In this document: one piece after another, positions 15,141 to 15,294 of the stretch
Position numbering within the stretch: the first letter of the stretch is position 1
Layout: every line of letters starts with the position of its first letter
Source of the DNA: Acholeplasmatales bacterium
GTDB taxonomy: Bacteria > Bacillota_I > Bacilli_A > Acholeplasmatales > Anaeroplasmataceae
Assembly (NCBI GenBank): GCA_017388605.1
Contig: JAFPIE010000119.1
Span: 1-15,294 of the forward strand
Reading direction: 5' to 3'
Length of the DNA stretch: 15,294 nt
Notes under the pieces: model-generated
Seen by the model: the letters and a program-made list of their open reading frames with translations, nothing else
Database searches by the model: none
Told to the model about the DNA's origin: nothing
Made by a program: the position numbers and the translations under genes

Positions 15141-15195
15141 AAAGTCCCTCAAATAATTTGACTAAAATATAGTCATTTTAAATGAAGGACTTTTT
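15141..15195 (+). terminator. Long imperfect hairpin terminator after the RhuM-like gene
   Basis: A 24-nt left arm (15141-15164, starting AAAGTCC and ending TGACTA) folds on 15170-15193 (TAGTCA to GGACTTT) with about 19 of 24 positions paired, followed by a T run. The tip TGACTA-AAATA-TAGTCA repeats the hexamer of the 14.5-kb repeat. Confidence 0.75.
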
Positions 15196-15294
15196 GTTAA
15201 TATAGCAATAAGTAAAAAAGTAGTTGAATAACATCTATGATTGACTTTTAATAAAATCTTATTGATTAACTTTTGATTAGTTCCCAAAGGGTAT
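15196..15294. other. Non-coding tail of the window, nothing identified
   Basis: AT-rich DNA with loosely repeated ATTGACTTTTAAT and ATTAACTTTTGAT stretches. A minus-strand frame is open across it but shows no motif or binding site, so no gene is called. Confidence 0.4.

Overview
The window is AT-rich DNA of a low-GC Gram-positive bacterium (Firmicutes). Its operons are long and co-directional, with strong AGGAGG-type ribosome binding sites and hairpin-plus-T terminators. Gene order is close to the Bacillus trmFO-xerC and rpsB-tsf-pyrH-frr-cdsA-dxr-rseP chromosomal neighbourhoods. TGA is used as a stop (trmFO, the recombinase, the 82-aa membrane protein) and Trp is TGG, so the code is the standard bacterial one, not the Mycoplasma code. 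A gut-type Erysipelotrichia/RF39-like Bacilli lineage would fit, but the species cannot be fixed from sequence alone. All genes I accept are on the + strand.

Layout. 1-166 is the 3' end of an unrecognised gene with its own terminator. 217-3896 is a run of a small two-helix membrane protein, an HD-domain hydrolase, a nitroreductase, trmFO (tRNA m5U54) and a XerC-type tyrosine recombinase. The last three are tightly packed or overlapping. 3912-4999 is an independent unit encoding a predicted lipoprotein with an extra C-terminal membrane helix. It sits where hslV-hslU-codY lie in Bacillus. 5018-8388 is the translation block: a promoter with an approximately 115-nt leader, rpsB, tsf, an internal terminator/attenuator, pyrH, frr, then a bipartite terminator. 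8397-13826 is an envelope/isoprenoid unit: cdsA, dxr, a large rseP-type site-2 protease and an RlmD/RumA-family m5U rRNA methyltransferase. A 22-bp perfect palindrome lies in front of cdsA, and the usual uppS is absent from the frr-cdsA gap.

13827-15294 differs from the rest. Coding is sparse and codon use favours AAA and AGA. There are two accessory-type genes: a small conserved hypothetical protein and a truncated RhuM-family protein. Intergenic DNA carries a repeated TGACTA/TAGTCA hexamer, a 13-bp inverted repeat and a G-rich patch with a terminator-like hairpin. I read it as an accessory insertion or decaying mobile-element remnant next to the conserved core.

In function, most of the window is housekeeping: ribosome assembly and recycling, tRNA/rRNA m5U modification by two chemistries (FAD/folate TrmFO and SAM/Fe-S RlmD-like), UMP phosphorylation, phospholipid precursor and isoprenoid synthesis, regulated intramembrane proteolysis and chromosome dimer resolution. 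I found no clear new multi-gene system. The items most worth a second look are the palindrome at the uppS gap, the doubly anchored lipoprotein, the rpsB leader and the accessory tail.
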